Source of the DNA: an uncultured Bacteroidaceae bacterium
Lineage (GTDB): Bacteria > Bacteroidota > Bacteroidia > Bacteroidales > Bacteroidaceae
Assembly: GCA_905233285.1 (NCBI GenBank)
Contig: CAJODY010000004.1
Span: forward strand, 52,167-116,166
Direction of reading: 5' to 3'
Length of the DNA: 64,000 nt
Part shown: in pieces, positions 17,819 through 27,707 of the stretch
How the letters are laid out: each line of letters begins with the position of its first letter
How positions within the stretch are numbered: the first letter of the stretch is position 1
Program-made: the position numbers and the translations under genes
The notes under the pieces: generated by a model
Database searches by the model: none
Told to the model about the DNA's origin: nothing
What the model saw: the letters and a program-made list of their open reading frames with translations, nothing else

Positions 17819-18979
17819 TCAGTTTTCGTTATGGTTATCGTTAGCGTTGATGCTTAGTAGCAACTTCGTTTTCAGTTTCCAGCACTTATGCCATACGAAC
17901 CATATTGGTGCCCAAATGACATCACCAGGATAGTGGCTCAACAAATGCCAGTTATGCCTGCACACTTGCTTCACCGTGTTCCATTTCCCACCGCGATGCT
18001 GCAGTCTCTGATCATGATGTCCGAAGTTTCCGCCTGCCATCACTTCCTCCAATATATATTCACCTTCTTTCTCATCAGGCTTCCAAAGCATCCATTCTTT
18101 AGGCATACCTAAAGCCTCATGCATCACCCACATCAAACCTTTTGCGAACCGCTCCATACCAAACATGGAAACAGCCTCCAAAGAATAGCTCACATCCAGT
18201 CTGGATCCATTTGCTACTTTCAACACAAAGTAGTAATCCACAATCTGCCTCATCCCTACCCCCTCATACAGAAAATGCCGATATATGTGCAACAGTATAT
18301 AGAATACGTTGAACAAGGACGTTGGTGTTGTCAATCCATTATTATCATGGAATAACAATGCATCATTTTCCCGGAACCACTTCTGCAGCTTCCTATTCTT
18401 CCACAGATTCAGCAACACCTCCACATGGTAGTGCATCTCCACCTCAGTATCATCCCATATCTTCAAATGTAGGTGCTTATAGTCCCATTCTACATTCTTC
18501 TGCCCAAGAGATTCTGCAAATTCTATAGCTTTCTTCAGTCCACAGTCAACATACACATCGATATCCCCAGACTGCCTTAGCCTCCCCAGTCCACCTTTTT
18601 TGTCAAGGTCATCGTTAAGGTTAAGGTCAACGTTATACAGCCTCGCAACTCCCTGACCTTTTAATGTTGTTCCTTGCAGCCCATAATCAGACAGCCTCTT
18701 AAGCAAATCTAAACACCGTTCATCCATCACCTGGTTTCGCTGTTCAACCATCTGTCCTACCCCTATCCACTGAAGCAGAAGCCTTTGGTTAAGGTTAAGG
18801 TCATCGTTAAGGCTTTTCAGCCTTTCTATGCCGTAAAGAAGGATTCCCGTCACTGCCTGCCGTTCGGACTCGTCATACATATCCAACCACTCTTCCGAGG
18901 TTGGCGTACAACTTAACATTTCCCGATTACCTAATGCAACCTGTAGCAGTTCAAAAAACAACTTATCAACTTTGGCCAT
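17819..18979 (-). CDS. Nucleotidyltransferase family protein (NTP_transf_5-like)
   Basis: GTTLKGQGVARLY...RQSGDIDVYVDCGLKKAIEFAE; HLHLKIWDDTEVEMHYHVEVLLN. Confidence 0.8.
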   Translation of the reverse strand: MAKVDKLFFELLQVALGNREMLSCTPTSEEWLDMYDESERQAVTGILLYGIERLKSLNDDLNLNQRLLLQWIGVGQMVEQRNQVMDERCLDLLKRLSDYGLQGTTLKGQGVARLYNVDLNLNDDLDKKGGLGRLRQSGDIDVYVDCGLKKAIEFAESLGQKNVEWDYKHLHLKIWDDTEVEMHYHVEVLLNLWKNRKLQKWFRENDALLFHDNNGLTTPTSLFNVFYILLHIYRHFLYEGVGMRQIVDYYFVLKVANGSRLDVSYSLEAVSMFGMERFAKGLMWVMHEALGMPKEWMLWKPDEKEGEYILEEVMAGGNFGHHDQRLQHRGGKWNTVKQVCRHNWHLLSHYPGDVIWAPIWFVWHKCWKLKTKLLLSINANDNHNEN

Positions 18980-19403
18980 GACCTTAACGTTAACTCTTTC
19001 TAATGGAAGATATAAGACCGTTTAGTTGGCGTTCAATACTATGAATCCTATCCATTAACTTTTGGTAGTTAACGTCAAGGTTATCGTCAAGGTTGTCAAA
19101 ATACCCCACGTTCTTGGCAATCTTTAACTGTGTTTCAACCTCAAATGCTGAACCTAAAGCGAAGTCCAAGAAATGGGCAAAGTCTGCATCAGAAGAACGT
19201 GCTGCATCTTCAGCAATGTTTGAACTGATGGAAACAGCTGCCCTTTGTAGTTGGTCACATAGCCCCTTCTTCTCAAACCAAGGCATTTGACCTGTTACCT
19301 CATATACATAGGTGGCATAATCCACCGCCTCATTCCACACAGGATAATCTCTAAAATTTCTTGCGCCAGCCATAGTCAAGGTTATCGTCAAGGTCAAGGT
19401 TTC
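17821..19403. repeat. Cluster of GGTTAACGATAAGGTT-type short repeats, several inside coding sequence
   Basis: 17821-17852, 18601-18636, 18786-18812, 18979-18996, 19068-19097, 19372-19403; encode NDDLNLN / VDLNLNDDL / LDDNLDVN. Confidence 0.75.
18990..19373 (-). CDS. Four helix bundle protein (23S rRNA intervening-sequence protein family); start re-assigned to 19373 (MAGARNF)
   Basis: FRDYPVWNEAVDYATYVYEVTG...GLCDQLQRAAVSISSNIAEDAARSSDADFAHFLDFALGSAFEVETQL. Confidence 0.85.
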   Translation of the reverse strand: MAGARNFRDYPVWNEAVDYATYVYEVTGQMPWFEKKGLCDQLQRAAVSISSNIAEDAARSSDADFAHFLDFALGSAFEVETQLKIAKNVGYFDNLDDNLDVNYQKLMDRIHSIERQLNGLISSIRKS

Positions 19404-20620
19404 AAGTGCTTCATAATAGCATTATAAGTATGCTCTACCAGATAGTTCTCCTTCAAGAACTGATAGCCCTTTTCGCCCATCACCTTTTGATCCGATTTCA
19501 ACATTTTATCTACGAGAGCAGTAAAATCATCAGGCTTTAGACTCTCACACCAATAACCATATCCGTTCTTCTCTGCTATCTTACCAATGTCCGTATTCAC
19601 GTCTGTAGCACAGATGACAGGCATTTTATATTCAAGATAGCTCAAAAGACGAGACGGGAAGTTAGGTATGGTAAACCGATGATCAAGGAATATAAGCCCT
19701 ACATCACAATACCTAACAAGCATATCGTAGTCTTCTTTAGGAAGTCTTTGCATCAATTTAACGCAACCTCCTTTATTGTCCCTATACCATTTTTCCAACT
19801 TGTTGTACTCAGTTCCATTACCAACCACGATGAAATAGCAATCCAGACGCTGCTTATTTGCTTCTAAGCATTTAATTAAATAATCGATTCCTTGAGGTCT
19901 TCCAAGATTTCCACCATAAATAAAGATTGGTTTGTCAATTGGTAGATCATACTTTTTCCTGATATAATATCTCTCTGCCTTTTCCTGACCGTCTTCGTAC
20001 TTCTTTTCTACTAATTCTATAGAATTCGGTGCAACCCCCACCCTGTCAGCAGATATCTCTGGATTGTGCTCCAATACAAACTGAACATTTGCAGGACTCA
20101 TGCAACCAATGTAGTCAGAAAGACCATAAAGAACCTTTTCTTTCCTGCGGAAATAATTATATAGAACACCCTTCACGCCCTCTTTACTCATCATTCCCAT
20201 ATCAACAGCATTCTGCGGAAAGATATCCTTAAGCATTAGATACGTCATTGCATTCGGATTACGTTTCTTAAGGAATTTTATGACTTTAGAAAAAGTAATA
20301 GGAGGTGTAGAATAAAGAATCAAGTCAAATGACACATCACTTAAATGCTTTTTGATAGCCTTTTTATATTGGCTTTCAACCAACACTTGCCCTAATCCCT
20401 TTTCTATAATGCTCGTTTTCTGTAAGTTTAGCGTTTTTACACCAAGGATTCGAACACCATCTTTATCCACCAACTCCGTTGGACGACCGAAAGATCGCTC
20501 ATTGGGAGATACAATATACACCGAATGTCTCTCGTTTCTAAACTTGCGCAACAAGTCTGTATAGATATGTCTTTGCGAAATGTCCGTTAAACGGGACATC
20601 GTAAGGAAAATAACATTCAT
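19394..20620 (-). CDS. Glycosyltransferase family 4 (WbuB-like)
   Basis: FIYGGNLGRPQGIDYLIKCLE ... ILSYLEYKMPVICATDVNTDIG. Confidence 0.85.
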   Translation of the reverse strand: MNVIFLTMSRLTDISQRHIYTDLLRKFRNERHSVYIVSPNERSFGRPTELVDKDGVRILGVKTLNLQKTSIIEKGLGQVLVESQYKKAIKKHLSDVSFDLILYSTPPITFSKVIKFLKKRNPNAMTYLMLKDIFPQNAVDMGMMSKEGVKGVLYNYFRRKEKVLYGLSDYIGCMSPANVQFVLEHNPEISADRVGVAPNSIELVEKKYEDGQEKAERYYIRKKYDLPIDKPIFIYGGNLGRPQGIDYLIKCLEANKQRLDCYFIVVGNGTEYNKLEKWYRDNKGGCVKLMQRLPKEDYDMLVRYCDVGLIFLDHRFTIPNFPSRLLSYLEYKMPVICATDVNTDIGKIAEKNGYGYWCESLKPDDFTALVDKMLKSDQKVMGEKGYQFLKENYLVEHTYNAIMKHLKP

Positions 20621-20659
20621 TGCAAATAATTCGCTACTAACACGCTAACATTATGATTA

Positions 20660-21298
20660 TTATTCTTTCACCTTCAATAGTTTTGCTGGCACACCAGCCA
20701 TCACCGCCTTATCTTGCACGTCTCGTATAACCACGGCACCTGCTCCAATCAGACAATCTTCACCAAGTTCATGCAATCCAGTCATGATAGTAGAACTGAT
20801 ACCACAATAAGCGTACTTATGGGCATGTATAGATGCGCCGAAATTACAACCTGTTGATAAGAATACTCCCTCATCCAAGACAGTATGATGCGCCAAATGC
20901 ACGCCCATACTTATCATTACGAAATCCTTGATGGTCGCATGTGGCATTATGGTTGTACCAAGTAATATATATACCCCTTTGCCAATGGTGACATTAGGTG
21001 AGAGTATAACACTCGGATGGATGTAGTTAGGTGTTTCATATCCAAGCTCACGAGCCTGAGTGAGAAACTTTACTCGCAACTTGTTATTACCCAATGGGCA
21101 ATAAACAGCCTCTACGCTATGACTTGCTTTCAATGTTTCAAGCATTGAAATCGGGCCTAACACAGGTATGCCTCTTACATCTTTTCCTGAATATTGCGGA
21201 TCGTCATCAAGGAACCCTACGATTTCAACACCAGCTTCCAGCAAATAAGTTAGATAAACCTCACCGTAAGTTCCGGCTCCAATAATAATACTTTTCAT
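20660..21298 (-). CDS. PglD-like sugar O/N-acetyltransferase (hexapeptide)
   Basis: IIGAGTYGEVYLTYLLEAGVEIVGFLDDDP + hexapeptide repeats. Confidence 0.85.
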   Translation of the reverse strand: MKSIIIGAGTYGEVYLTYLLEAGVEIVGFLDDDPQYSGKDVRGIPVLGPISMLETLKASHSVEAVYCPLGNNKLRVKFLTQARELGYETPNYIHPSVILSPNVTIGKGVYILLGTTIMPHATIKDFVMISMGVHLAHHTVLDEGVFLSTGCNFGASIHAHKYAYCGISSTIMTGLHELGEDCLIGAGAVVIRDVQDKAVMAGVPAKLLKVKE

Positions 21299-21309
21299 TG
21301 TTGTGTTTT

Positions 21310-21918
21310 TTAGTTTGTACCATCAAATGGGTACATTGTTGCTGCTGTTGCATTATTCACATCTTTACGCATCAGCACATTTTTTATAGTAATAAAAATT
21401 ATCTTCAAATCAGTAATCAGTGATACATGATCCACATACCACACGTCCAGCTTGAACTTTTCTGTCCAGCTGATAGCATTCCTCCCATGGCATTGAGCCC
21501 AACCACTGATACCTGGCCTTACTTCATGACGTCGTGCTTGCTCCGGCGAATAAAGGGGAAGGTAATGAACACGCAACGGCCTTGGACCTATCAAAGCCAT
21601 ATCGCCTTTCAATACGTTGATTAATTGAGGTAATTCATCTATTGACGTGGAGCGAATAAACTTACCAACCTTTGTCAGACGTTGTGCATCTGGCAACAAT
21701 TTGCCTTCAGCATCGCATTCGTCTGTCATTGTCTTAAACTTAATGACCTTGAATATCTTAGCGTCCTTGCCAGGGCGCTCTTGGAAGAAGAATGCTCCAG
21801 CCCCCTTGTTGGCAAAATGCAGCCAGATAGCGATGATGATTAAGAACCATCCAATCAGCAACAATGCCACCAAAGCAATACAAAAATCAAAGAAACGCTT
21901 AAAAAAGTTCCTATACAT
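21310..21918 (-). CDS. Initiating sugar-phosphate transferase (PglC/WcaJ-like); start re-assigned to 21918 (MYRNFFKRFFD)
   Basis: KFKTM...LRxTSIDELPQLINVLKGDMALIGPRPL...GISGWAQCHGRN; ATG overlaps upstream stop (21911) by 8 nt. Confidence 0.9.
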   Translation of the reverse strand: MYRNFFKRFFDFCIALVALLLIGWFLIIIAIWLHFANKGAGAFFFQERPGKDAKIFKVIKFKTMTDECDAEGKLLPDAQRLTKVGKFIRSTSIDELPQLINVLKGDMALIGPRPLRVHYLPLYSPEQARRHEVRPGISGWAQCHGRNAISWTEKFKLDVWYVDHVSLITDLKIIFITIKNVLMRKDVNNATAATMYPFDGTN

Positions 21919-23122
21919 TTCTAAGTAATTCTTTATAAATTTCAATATATTTATCAAAACATATTTCTTTATCAAAACAACTCTCTGCTCTTTTACGGCA
22001 TTCGCCAGTGTACGTATCTTTATCACATCCGCAAACGACTTTTACAGCTTCGACTAAAGACAGAAGATTTCCTTGTTCCACCACCTGGCCTGTTTCACCG
22101 CTTACGGCTTCAGGGCTTCCGCCCGTTCGATAAGTTATCACAGGAGTACCACATGCCATCGCCTCAAGGTTTGTCGTAGGATAGTTATCTTGATAAGTTG
22201 GGTTCACAAAAACGGATGCTGCAGAGTAAAGCTTAGCCAACTCCTGCACATTCTGTGTCCTATCAATAAAAACTATTGGACAGCCTTTATCTTCTTCTAA
22301 CGTCATCTTCTTTAGAATCTTACCAACTATTACTATGGCATAATCATCTTTGGGTAACAAGTTTGCAAGCTTCAGCATATCCGGCAGTCCCTTTCTCTCA
22401 CTCCATTCGGATGCGACACCAAGAATAATTTTCTTGCCCTCAATATTATATTTCCTATGAATATCAGCTACAGTAGGATGGAATGTGTTGATATCTATTC
22501 CATTATGAATTACTATAATATCACTTTTTCCTAGAAACGATTCTTTCATCATCCCTCCCAACCATTCTGATACAGGAACCAAAGTTAAAGACTTAATTGC
22601 AGTAAAATACTCCTTTTTCAAAGAATAATTCTTTTTGCTTCTATCAATTTTCGCCCCTTTCCTTAATGGACACTCATAACACCCTGTCTGCCATTTATTG
22701 CAACCATCTGGTACATAGCAGCAACCTCCAGTTGTGGCCCACTGATCATGTTGACTCCAAACTACTGGAATATCATTCTTAGATATCCACTCAAACAATA
22801 TCGGATAGTTCAAAAAATGATCATGAATGTTATGCATATGAATCACATCCGGCTTTATCCTTTCTATCTCCTGCACAAACTTCTTAGTTGCCCGCTTCGA
22901 AACCAATCCCTCATAGTCAAGGTATCGACCCAACGCATAATGAAAATAAACCCCACTTTGCGTACCTATCCTAATCAATTTAGATTTTGATGGGTTCATC
23001 ATTCTGCCATATGCTATATAACTTTCCCATCCGGCTTCCATAGCCTTCAATCCTATTTGCTCTGCAATTTTTCCAGTACTACCCCAATTGGCAGTAACAT
23101 TTATCTGAAGTAATTTTTTCAT
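21911..23122 (-). CDS. Glycosyltransferase family 4
   Basis: MKKLLQINVTANWGSTGKIAEQIG...NPTYQDNYPTTNLEAMACGTPVITYRTGGSPE. Confidence 0.9.
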   Translation of the reverse strand: MKKLLQINVTANWGSTGKIAEQIGLKAMEAGWESYIAYGRMMNPSKSKLIRIGTQSGVYFHYALGRYLDYEGLVSKRATKKFVQEIERIKPDVIHMHNIHDHFLNYPILFEWISKNDIPVVWSQHDQWATTGGCCYVPDGCNKWQTGCYECPLRKGAKIDRSKKNYSLKKEYFTAIKSLTLVPVSEWLGGMMKESFLGKSDIIVIHNGIDINTFHPTVADIHRKYNIEGKKIILGVASEWSERKGLPDMLKLANLLPKDDYAIVIVGKILKKMTLEEDKGCPIVFIDRTQNVQELAKLYSAASVFVNPTYQDNYPTTNLEAMACGTPVITYRTGGSPEAVSGETGQVVEQGNLLSLVEAVKVVCGCDKDTYTGECRKRAESCFDKEICFDKYIEIYKELLRNV

Positions 23123-23141
23123 CCAAACTAATGTATCAAAT

Positions 23142-24152
23142 TTAAGCCCTTCCTCCGCTTAATATACCCCACACCATTTTATTTTTCTTCAAGCACCAGG
23201 CTAATGCAGTAATAATCAGAAGAGTCAACAAAGGAGCCAGCATAAAATCTAATAACGCCCCAATGAATGTATTTCCCAAACCCAACCAAAATACTTTTTC
23301 AATTGATTCTAATATCATAGAATGGGAACAATAAATGAAAAATGATATTTTCATCCACCATTTAGGTTCTGTCTTTATCGCTAGAAAGTCCGAGGCTACC
23401 CATATCAATGGAATTTGTAATAATCTAAGCGGAACCATAACTCCATGTTGCGGACTCCCAATTGATGCTTCTATTATCACCGAAATCAGCAACAGAAAAC
23501 CGCAAGTTATCATTTGTTTTTCATTATATCGTTGCTGACAAAATTCCTTATAATGAATTCCCATATACCCTCCGAACAAAAACACCGCAGCATATTTTGA
23601 TACGAATTTATTACCTATCACAAAACTTATTACAAGGATTATAGCAATCAAAATTGCCCCCCCCATTCTATGTTTTAAAGCTGGGAAAAACAAGGGCGTG
23701 ACAACCACGAAGATTATCAAGTCACGAATAAACCAAGTGATATTGTATCGAGTATCTATAAACACATCATATACCCAAGAACCTATATTATACTCAGGCA
23801 GACTCCTACTCAATGAAGCACTAACATAGGGTAGATTAAACAATAGCCATGCGAAAAGGAAACCAATTATATTCCATACGGCAAATGGGATAAATAAACT
23901 ATGTGTCCTTGTTTTCCACTTTGACCTTAACTTTCCAAAATCAAAGTTCTGGTAGAACAAATATCCACTCATAGCAAAGAACATTGGCACTACCAAATCC
24001 GTCGCATAGCTAAAAAAAGTCTCTACATATAATAGAGGGCCAGATAAATCATATATTTTAAGACCTATACTATGCCTTATGATTATCAACAACGATAGTA
24101 TAAATGAAAGATATACAATTTTATTCCTATATTGAGTTTCTTGCTGTTCCAT
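23142..24152 (-). CDS. Acyltransferase 3 family membrane protein
   Basis: Multi-TM, IRHSIG..., FFAMSGYLFYQNFDFGKLRSKWKTRTHSLFIPFAVWN. Confidence 0.85.
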   Translation of the reverse strand: MEQQETQYRNKIVYLSFILSLLIIIRHSIGLKIYDLSGPLLYVETFFSYATDLVVPMFFAMSGYLFYQNFDFGKLRSKWKTRTHSLFIPFAVWNIIGFLFAWLLFNLPYVSASLSRSLPEYNIGSWVYDVFIDTRYNITWFIRDLIIFVVVTPLFFPALKHRMGGAILIAIILVISFVIGNKFVSKYAAVFLFGGYMGIHYKEFCQQRYNEKQMITCGFLLLISVIIEASIGSPQHGVMVPLRLLQIPLIWVASDFLAIKTEPKWWMKISFFIYCSHSMILESIEKVFWLGLGNTFIGALLDFMLAPLLTLLIITALAWCLKKNKMVWGILSGGRA

Positions 24153-24185
24153 TTTTATTCCGTTTGCTCGGTATTATAAAAGTTC

Positions 24186-25136
24186 CTATTTCATAGGACT
24201 AAACTTAAGCCATTGTACTAATATGAGCCAACAAATCCTATCGAATGCTCTTCTTATTAAAGAACTTTGCCATCTTTTATATTTATAAATCTCTTGTTCA
24301 AAATCATAATCAGGAAGTACAAACGGTGGTTCATGTTCTATTATATATTCCTCCTTTTGATATGTAACTTCTTGGAAAGCCCTACATTTTAAAAATGTTT
24401 TATTGTTAACCCCACTATGTCCGACATTCTGGACTAAATGACAAGCTGGGATAATTGTTAATGCGCCCTCTGCTCTGCAAGTATAATTAAAGATACCATC
24501 CCAGTTTTTATTCTTCTCATAGTTATTAAGCCCCTGTTTCAAATAGTTCGTGTATAAACGCTGTTCACCTGGAGAACAGAACGTTGCCTTCATTACATCT
24601 GCTTCAAGTACTTCTCTTGCTCGCACATTTTCAAAATCCAGTTTCTTCCATCTGTCACGCCAAGAAGCCCATCCGGTAATAAAGGAGTGATGCGAAAAGT
24701 AATAGTCATACTGATGGCGCACCTTATTCTTTACGAAATTGCTACCTCCTATGCTCCAAACCCTTGGATCTTTCTCATACTTTAGTAACAATTTTTCGCA
24801 TAAATCAAAAAATGCGAGAGAGCAAACGGCATCCTCCTCTATCACGATCGCCCTTTCTTCATTTTCAAAGATCCAATTGATCGCCCCCGGTATAGATGTC
24901 CACACCCCCACATATTCATCTCTGAACCACGTATGGAGGTCGCAGTCCCAATCAATCTCCTCTATAAATTTGCGTACTTCCTCATTTCTTTTCAATTCAT
25001 CGGCATTATCTTCACGCCCTTTATTAGAATAGAAATAAAGCTTCTCAGGTTTGGCTCTTTTGATGGCATCCCAACTTTGTCGTGCATATTCCGGCCTTGC
25101 AAATGTAATATATAATACTGGTGTCGTCAGTTTCAT
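24186..25136 (-). CDS. Glycosyltransferase (GNT-I/HlpA-like, GT2 fold)
   Basis: PVLYITFARPEYARQSWDAIKRAKPEKLYFYSNKG...AIVIEEDAVCSLAFFDL. Confidence 0.75.
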   Translation of the reverse strand: MKLTTPVLYITFARPEYARQSWDAIKRAKPEKLYFYSNKGREDNADELKRNEEVRKFIEEIDWDCDLHTWFRDEYVGVWTSIPGAINWIFENEERAIVIEEDAVCSLAFFDLCEKLLLKYEKDPRVWSIGGSNFVKNKVRHQYDYYFSHHSFITGWASWRDRWKKLDFENVRAREVLEADVMKATFCSPGEQRLYTNYLKQGLNNYEKNKNWDGIFNYTCRAEGALTIIPACHLVQNVGHSGVNNKTFLKCRAFQEVTYQKEEYIIEHEPPFVLPDYDFEQEIYKYKRWQSSLIRRAFDRICWLILVQWLKFSPMK

Positions 25137-25145
25137 CTTTATAAT

Positions 25146-25715
25146 CTATTTGATTTGTTTACAATAATCATTCAAACTCATCAAATGGGTATCCTTCTCG
25201 GAGATAATCAGGTTCTGTTCACCACCAATCAAATCCATTGGCCACTCAATAGCAAGGTCTGGATCATTATACATAATACCGCTATCACCTTCACCATAGA
25301 ACACCTCACCACATTTGTAGGAAACCACAGAATCTTCAATCACTAAATAGCCATGACCAAAATACTGAGGGATGTAAAGCTCTACCTGATTATCACCAGT
25401 CAAGTGGAAGCCTCTCCATTGCCCAAAAGTTGGTGAATCTGGGCGCAGGTCAGCAATCACATCATAGACATGACCACTAATGCAACGCACCAGCTTTGCC
25501 TGCTGCTTCACCAACTGGAAATGCATAGCACGAATAACACCACGTTTAGAGATGGTATAGAACACCTCTTTCAACTCATGCTCAATGCCGTTGGCCTTGA
25601 ACATATCGATATTGTAGTCCTTTACGAACCCACCACGTTCATCCGTTGCAAAGAACGGCTGAATCTTATATGCTCCTTTGAGGTCTAACTCCTCAAAATT
25701 GAATTTCGTTATCAT
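25146..25715 (-). CDS. dTDP-4-dehydrorhamnose 3,5-epimerase-like (RmlC/RfbC family), CDP-sugar context
   Basis: DERGGFVKDYN...RGVIRAMHFQLVKQQAKLVRCISGHVYDVIADLRPDSPTFG. Confidence 0.85.
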   Translation of the reverse strand: MITKFNFEELDLKGAYKIQPFFATDERGGFVKDYNIDMFKANGIEHELKEVFYTISKRGVIRAMHFQLVKQQAKLVRCISGHVYDVIADLRPDSPTFGQWRGFHLTGDNQVELYIPQYFGHGYLVIEDSVVSYKCGEVFYGEGDSGIMYNDPDLAIEWPMDLIGGEQNLIISEKDTHLMSLNDYCKQIK

Positions 25716-25717
25716 TA

Positions 25718-26626
25718 TTATTGCTCTTTTAACCAGTTAATCGTTTTCTTTATGCCTTCCTCAAAAGGAGTGCTTACATAATCACCAATGGCCTCCTTTA
25801 GAGGTGTAGTATCAAACATAGAGAAGTCGTACTTGATACCGTCATCAGGACGAATACCGATACCCACCTTCTCCTGCATACCTGCCAACTCACCAATCTT
25901 CAAGAGATACTCCTTCAATATGCGAGGTGAACCAGAACCAATATAATAGCAAGCCTGTTTGGTTTCAGAAGCGCCTAAGCGATATACTGCCTCCAACAAG
26001 TCATCCACATAGATGAAATCATAGGGTTGTGCAGCAGGCCCAAAGGTGGCTTCGTTACCTTTAAGAAGCTCACCAAGAGTATAGCTTACCAAGTTACCTG
26101 TCTTATTGCCCACACCATAGATATTGGAGAACTGCATCCAGACAAACTGCAAGCCGATGTTCTTGCAATAGTCTTCCAGCATCAGATGAGCACAATGCTT
26201 GGCAACACCATACATCATACCGCCACTGGTCTGAGAAAGATTAGGTAGGCTATGCACTGCCTGTTCTGCAACAGTACCTGCACAAAGCAGTTTCTTTACG
26301 CCAATAGCTTTACAGAGTTGCGCACAATTGATTCCTAATTGGATATTATTAAGTTGAACGGTAGGGTCTGCCTTGCTAGGGCCATTCACACCAGCCCATG
26401 CCAGATGATACATGGCATCATACTCACCTGCAGGAATCAGACTCTTCAGTTTTTCGACATCATCCAAACCAACTTGAAGTTTCACTACCTGTTCACAATC
26501 AGGGATCCTTGGTGCAGCAAAAGAAATGTCAATTGCCACTACCTTCACTCCATTCTTCAGGAGATTGTTTACCAATGTACTGCCAATAAAACCGTTGGCA
26601 CCTGTAACTATTACATTCTTCATCAT
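25718..26626 (-). CDS. NAD-dependent epimerase/reductase (CDP-4-keto-6-deoxyhexose modifying, inferred)
   Basis: VTGANGFIGSTLVNNLLKNG; YGVAKHCAHLM; 4-nt overlap with rfbG-like gene. Confidence 0.8.
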   Translation of the reverse strand: MMKNVIVTGANGFIGSTLVNNLLKNGVKVVAIDISFAAPRIPDCEQVVKLQVGLDDVEKLKSLIPAGEYDAMYHLAWAGVNGPSKADPTVQLNNIQLGINCAQLCKAIGVKKLLCAGTVAEQAVHSLPNLSQTSGGMMYGVAKHCAHLMLEDYCKNIGLQFVWMQFSNIYGVGNKTGNLVSYTLGELLKGNEATFGPAAQPYDFIYVDDLLEAVYRLGASETKQACYYIGSGSPRILKEYLLKIGELAGMQEKVGIGIRPDDGIKYDFSMFDTTPLKEAIGDYVSTPFEEGIKKTINWLKEQ

Positions 26627-27699
26627 TTCACACCGCTTAAGAATTCGCCAATCTGCTTATCCATGCAGGCACGTACATCACCACCTGCCAGCCAGCATTT
26701 GCTCCAATCTACAATCTTATCCATGGCTTCGTCCAGGTTCCAACGAGGAGCCCATCCAAATGTGGACTTCAGTTTGGAACAGTCGAGTTTCAAGAAGTTG
26801 GCCTCATGAGGGCCACCATCATACTTATTAATCCACTTCAAGCCTTCGCCCCACTTTGAAACAAAGAGGTCAACCAAAGCACCTGTCTGGAAACAGTCCA
26901 CATCGTCAGGACCCACATTGTAATAGTCTGCAAACTTGCTGTCCTCATACTGCTTGGCTGCAATCATCAGGTAAGCATACAAAGGCTCCAATACATGCTG
27001 GTAAGGACGTGTTGAATAAGGATTACGAACAACAATATCCTCACCCTTCTGAGCAGCACGTACACTGTCAGGTATGATACGGTCGTTAGCGAAGTCGCCA
27101 CCACCAATTACATTTCCGGCACGGGCTGTTGAGATAGGAACAATGGCTTTACCGTCCTTATCCGTAAAGAAACTACGCTTGTAGCTATGAGTTACCAACT
27201 CAGAACAAGACTTGGAATTACTATAAGGGTCATAGCCATCAAGTTCTTCGTTCTCACGATATCCCCACTCCCATTCTTTGTTAAGATATACCTTATCGGT
27301 GGTAACATTCAGGAATGATTTCACGCAATTGCTGTTACGCACACACTCCAGGATGTTCACCGTACCCATCACATTGGTCTCGTAGGTGTATGCAGGATCT
27401 TTGTAACTGTCACGTACAATGGGTTGAGCAGCCAGATGCAGCACTATCTCTGGCTGTGCCTCATCAAAGGCTTTCTTCAAAGCTGCATAATCACGAATGT
27501 CACCTATCACAGAATGGATATCTTTGTCCAACTCTGCAATCTCAAACAATGACGGATTTGTATTTGGTGCCAGGGAATAGCCTGTGACTTTTGCACCAGC
27601 ATTTGCCAGCATCTTGCACATCCAGCTACCCTTAAAGCCTGCGTGTCCCGTAACGAACACGCGCTTTCCACGATAGAAATCTTCCAGTAATGTTGCCAT
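26623..27699 (-). CDS. rfbG: CDP-glucose 4,6-dehydratase
   Basis: FYRGKRVFVTGHAGFKGSWMCKMLANAGAKVTGYSLAPNTNPSLFE. Confidence 0.92.
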   Translation of the reverse strand: MATLLEDFYRGKRVFVTGHAGFKGSWMCKMLANAGAKVTGYSLAPNTNPSLFEIAELDKDIHSVIGDIRDYAALKKAFDEAQPEIVLHLAAQPIVRDSYKDPAYTYETNVMGTVNILECVRNSNCVKSFLNVTTDKVYLNKEWEWGYRENEELDGYDPYSNSKSCSELVTHSYKRSFFTDKDGKAIVPISTARAGNVIGGGDFANDRIIPDSVRAAQKGEDIVVRNPYSTRPYQHVLEPLYAYLMIAAKQYEDSKFADYYNVGPDDVDCFQTGALVDLFVSKWGEGLKWINKYDGGPHEANFLKLDCSKLKSTFGWAPRWNLDEAMDKIVDWSKCWLAGGDVRACMDKQIGEFLSGVK

Positions 27700-27707
27700 A
27701 TCGTTTT

